Shown here one piece after another: positions 34,401 to 35,515 of a DNA stretch of 35,515 nucleotides. Position 1 is the stretch's first letter. Every line of letters begins with the position of its first letter. The translations under genes and the position numbers were made by a program. The DNA lies in the NCBI GenBank assembly GCA_902761905.1, contig CACWMK010000054.1:1-35515 (forward strand). Reading direction: 5' to 3'. The notes below the pieces were generated by a model. The model was not told where the DNA came from. It searched no databases and was given only the letters and a program-made list of their open reading frames with translations. This stretch comes from an uncultured Prevotellaceae bacterium. Lineage in GTDB: Bacteria > Bacteroidota > Bacteroidia > Bacteroidales > Bacteroidaceae.

Positions 34401-34635
34401 TCTTCTTCTCCGTAATCAGGTTATAGTTGGGCGAAGGATTAAGCGTATAACCAAGTACATTTACAAACAGTTCGCGAAGGAAACCTTCTTGGAATTGTTC
34501 CTCCTTTGATTGCAGTATATTAGCCTGTATCTGGGCATCAAGGAAATACGTTCGGAACTTGTTCCAAGCCTCACTAACCACTTCGTCGTTAAGCAGTCCT
34601 AAGTATTTCTTGATGACGGTCTTCTGAAATAGCAT
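31459..34635 (-). CDS. Type IIG-like restriction enzyme/DNA adenine methyltransferase
   Basis: A 1058-residue single-chain restriction-modification enzyme. The N-terminal nuclease shows the PD-(D/E)xK pattern D87...E101-L-K103 (KADGAIQ, GVIELKD). A helical linker follows, then an Eco57I-like N6-adenine methyltransferase with SAM motif DPACGSG (448-454) and catalytic NPPY (570-573). The C-terminal region (about 750-1000) with GIKTGYNDAFFID and LRGRDLQAW resembles the TaqI-type target-recognition domain. The start at 34635 (MLFQKTVIKKYL) is used because the -7 box (34661-34668) lies inside the longer frame reaching 34722. Recognition site unknown. No separate S or M gene is present, as expected for type IIG. 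Confidence 0.92.
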   Translation of the reverse strand: MLFQKTVIKKYLGLLNDEVVSEAWNKFRTYFLDAQIQANILQSKEEQFQEGFLRELFVNVLGYTLNPSPNYNLITEKKNETNSKKADGAIQKDGKVIGVIELKDHKTTDLSRIEAQAFGYKNQHQGTRLVIISNFEKLRLYIDNTIDYREWHLFTLNEDDFRELYLCLAWEQVKQGCAIKLKEESVSSEDKITNALYKDYSQFKRVLFADILEQNQYTEDNRWAANEKDWQLLLFKKTQKLLDRLLFIFFAEDCGLLQPNSMVKIISLWETLRDADAYVPLYNRIRQYFSYLDEGHQGKPFDVFAYNGGLFKPDAVLDSISISDDLLLIHTRKLSEYDYQSDVDVNILGHIFENSLSEIEEVSQQISQGTTPQTSKRKQDGVFYTPQYITKYIVENTVGRLCAEKKAELHIDEAEYYSDHRRQMLTKKRLLDQLHQYRDWLLQITILDPACGSGAFLNAALQFLMAEHHLIDEMEAKVAGASLVFQDVENSILENNLFGVDINEESVEIAQLALWLRTAKPHRKLNTLSENIKCGNSLISDPEIAGPKAFNWQEQFPKVFEKGGFDVVIGNPPYVQLQSLGDMSDVYAKCGFETYNKSADLYCLFTERGYSLLKEGGMQSFIMPNKWMLVSYGKEMRKFLAKTDLQQILNFGDVQFFEGAATIVCIFVTRKSNERSKEVKALSLNRKTYHGDFLHEVPKQLSVYPSEIFGEKEWIIQPKAHFDILKKIQIGVALKDMPIYINYGIKTGYNDAFFIDGTTKERLVAHDSRSAELIKPMLRGRDLQAWYTSNEGQYLICTFPALKLDIDGYPAIKEHLLSFGRDRLEQSGAKGARKKTNNKWFETQDVISYYEEFSKPKILYSEITAFFPFVYDETGLTCNNKIFFITAKDDSFNLKFITAILNSKLCKLWIWYNCPELLGGTREIRKVYFENFCIPLDVDQQPLASLTDLQIQHVSQLQEKRSRFLRRLSENFEGIKITSALQTFDQLDFKGFVAELKKQKIKLSLVQQDEWEEYFSQYREACQELSEQIKATDNEIDQRVFDLYGLTDEERKIVMENN

Positions 34636-34660
34636 ACTTATATAAGTTTTTAGAGTATTG

Positions 34661-34668
34661 CAAAGATA
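34661..34668 (-). promoter_or_regulatory. -7 promoter box of the R-M/AAA+ operon
   Basis: TATCTTTG (followed by C) on the minus strand, 26 bases before the chosen ATG. No clear -33 element. Confidence 0.6.
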
Positions 34669-34720
34669 CAAATAAAATTGGAAATAAAGAAGAAGTTTAC
34701 AAGAAAAATCGTCGTGCAAC

Positions 34721-34746
34721 AAAAAAAGTCCCTAAATTGGGACTTT
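34721..34746 (-). terminator. Intrinsic terminator separating the fragment from the R-M operon
   Basis: AAAGTCCC (34725-34732) and GGGACTTT (34739-34746) with a 6-nt loop. On the minus strand a run of T (A 34721-34727) follows. It ends transcription of the gene at 34752 before the R-M promoter. Confidence 0.9.
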
Positions 34747-34751
34747 CAGGA

Positions 34752-35018
34752 TCACATGGGATATATCTCTTTAATATAAGCAGCGGCTTGGGGCTCGTCG
34801 AACTTGTAGATTTCCATCATCAAAAGCTTAGCAAACTCACGCCAGGCAAACTTTCTTACTCCCATACGTGCTGCTATCTCGCGGACCGTCTTTACCAGTT
34901 CCGGAAACTCTCTGAACTCAGGATCTCGCTCTGCCATACGGTTAAGATAACGAGTTATAGGCTCGTGCGACTCCACCCCGAATTTCTCCCAATAGTCGGC
35001 ATCGTAAAGTGACGCAAT
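34752..35018 (-). pseudogene. Hypothetical helical protein, 5' end lost or frameshifted
   Basis: The frame reads IASLYDADYWEKFG, VESHEPITRYLNRMAERD, and further helical, charged sequence ending YIKEIYPM. It is open back to TGA 35019-35021. The only in-frame start is GTG 34976, giving 74 residues that begin mid-helix. Upstream, AAAGAAGGT-ATG (35022) has a good ribosome-binding site one base out of frame, suggesting a single-base frameshift or a fusion junction. Family not recognised. A strong terminator follows. Confidence 0.5.
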
Positions 35019-35019
35019 T

Positions 35020-35192
35020 CATACCTTCTTTGCTACAACTATTGCTAAAGCCAACCATAAACAAACCTATAGAACTGGCCGTCTCATAATAACAGAAACA
35101 ACTTGGCATAGCATTGGATGCATAACTGTCGGGATAGTAAGTAGCATTCTCAAAACATATCCACCTGCGAGGTATATTTATTATTGAGCCTG
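35020..35192 (-). other. Possible 3' fragment of a Cys-rich surface-protein gene
   Basis: A minus-strand frame is open across this stretch (YYPDSYASNAMPSCFCYYE, SSIGLFMVGFSN, MNCVTLRC). The ending looks like the tail of lipoprotein modules finishing xVRCV. The resemblance is weak and from memory. The frame then runs into the hypothetical fragment at 35018, so this may be a deletion junction of two gene relics. Confidence 0.25.
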
Positions 35193-35224
35193 CAAATGTA
35201 GTGCAATTTTCTGAGATAGCCAAA
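35193..35224 (-). promoter_or_regulatory. Candidate minus-strand promoter
   Basis: TTTG (35221-35224), 20-bp spacer, TACATTTG (35193-35200) followed by C. It would transcribe leftward into the fragments at 34752-35192. Confidence 0.5.
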
Positions 35225-35253
35225 TGAAAAGAGAACTTTTTATAGGAAAGTAC

Positions 35254-35285
35254 AGATAGCAACGTAGCAACATAGCAACATCACG
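35254..35285. repeat. Island-edge 9-mer repeat, right copy
   Basis: TAGCAACAT/TAGCAACGT 9-mers in tandem. 35254-35282 is the exact reverse complement of 27706-27734. It is also inverted relative to the array at 35438-35476. Confidence 0.85.
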
Positions 35286-35341
35286 TTTATATTATAGGCA
35301 ATACATAGTGGATAACAAACTGAGGGGGCAAGGAGGGGAGA

Positions 35342-35408
35342 ATAAAATTAATATATTAATTTTATATATAATAATATATATTATAATATATATTATTATA
35401 TATAAAAT
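35342..35408. repeat. Long AT-only perfect palindromes
   Basis: A 24-bp perfect palindrome (35342-35365, core AAAATTAATATATTAATTTT) overlaps a 50-bp perfect palindrome (35359-35408) centred on TTATAA at 35381-35386. No G or C in 67 bases. No gene is seen from 35225 to the window end. Confidence 0.9.
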
Positions 35409-35437
35409 AGTAGCGTCAGTCTACTGCATGCAAAAAT

Positions 35438-35476
35438 ACGTCATGTTGCTATGTTGCTATGTTGCGATGTTGCTAC
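35438..35476. repeat. TGTTGCTA 9-mer array, third copy
   Basis: Four tandem 9-mers (ATGTTGCTATGTTGCTAT, then ATGTTGCGATGTTGCTAC). With 35254-35285 it forms an inverted pair flanking the AT palindromes. The last ~39 bases of the window after it show nothing identifiable. Confidence 0.8.
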
Positions 35477-35515
35477 CCTGATGAATACGAGGTGGCACTT
35501 ATCGGGGCGATATCC

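Noticed and set aside
27706-35476. TGTTGCTA 9-mer arrays as a CRISPR array
   Set aside because: Units are 9 bp with no spacers and no cas genes.

Overview
The window looks like a chromosomal segment of a Bacteroidales bacterium, most likely Prevotella/Segatella-like. Evidence: Bacteroidota-type promoters (TTTG, about 19-20 bp, TAnnTTTG) ahead of many genes, a type IX secretion plug-type protein plus a large protein with a T9SS-like C-terminal tail, a periplasmic-propeller regulator, a class III fructose-1,6-bisphosphatase and a fused hisIE. No rRNA, tRNA or CRISPR array was seen.

Layout. 1-2.5 kb: end of a GC-rich palindromic repeat, then msrA, a Y-family lesion-bypass polymerase and a YolD-like partner. 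2.6-5.8 kb: an outer-membrane beta-barrel protein on +, then on the minus strand a small membrane protein, a lipoprotein, and a greA-SDR pair. 5.9-18.2 kb: a long plus-strand run, purU, hisH-hisA-hisF-hisIE, ftsE, lysC, lysA, two glycosyltransferase-like genes, fbp and a DUF5103/T9SS plug protein. The longer gaps from purU to lysA are filled by repeats: four copies of a 78-91 bp imperfect palindrome built from a 9-bp unit, and one GC-rich double hairpin. 18.2-27.5 kb: minus-strand genes for a propeller-AraC membrane regulator, an acyl-CoA synthetase, an XRE-cupin regulator and a 1449-residue CotH/LTD surface protein.

The acyl-CoA synthetase reading frame is broken near its 5' end by a 26-bp insertion (a 21-bp hairpin-forming segment plus a 5-bp direct repeat). 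Removing it on paper restores a complete 559-residue protein.

27.5-35.5 kb is an AT-rich accessory island. It holds a truncated peptidase end, a deleted VapBC-like toxin-antitoxin remnant between 68-bp direct repeats, a promoter with a mini-ORF and hairpin, a small Cys-motif protein, and a probable three-gene minus-strand operon: a type IIG-like restriction-modification enzyme, a charged helical protein and a membrane-anchored CbxX-type AAA+ ATPase. Identical 29-bp segments made of 9-mers lie in opposite orientation at 27706-27734 and 35254-35282, bracketing the island. Next to the right copy sits a 50-bp perfect AT palindrome. The restriction-modification/AAA+ operon is the best candidate for a little-described (defence) system, but its linkage is inferred from gene order only.
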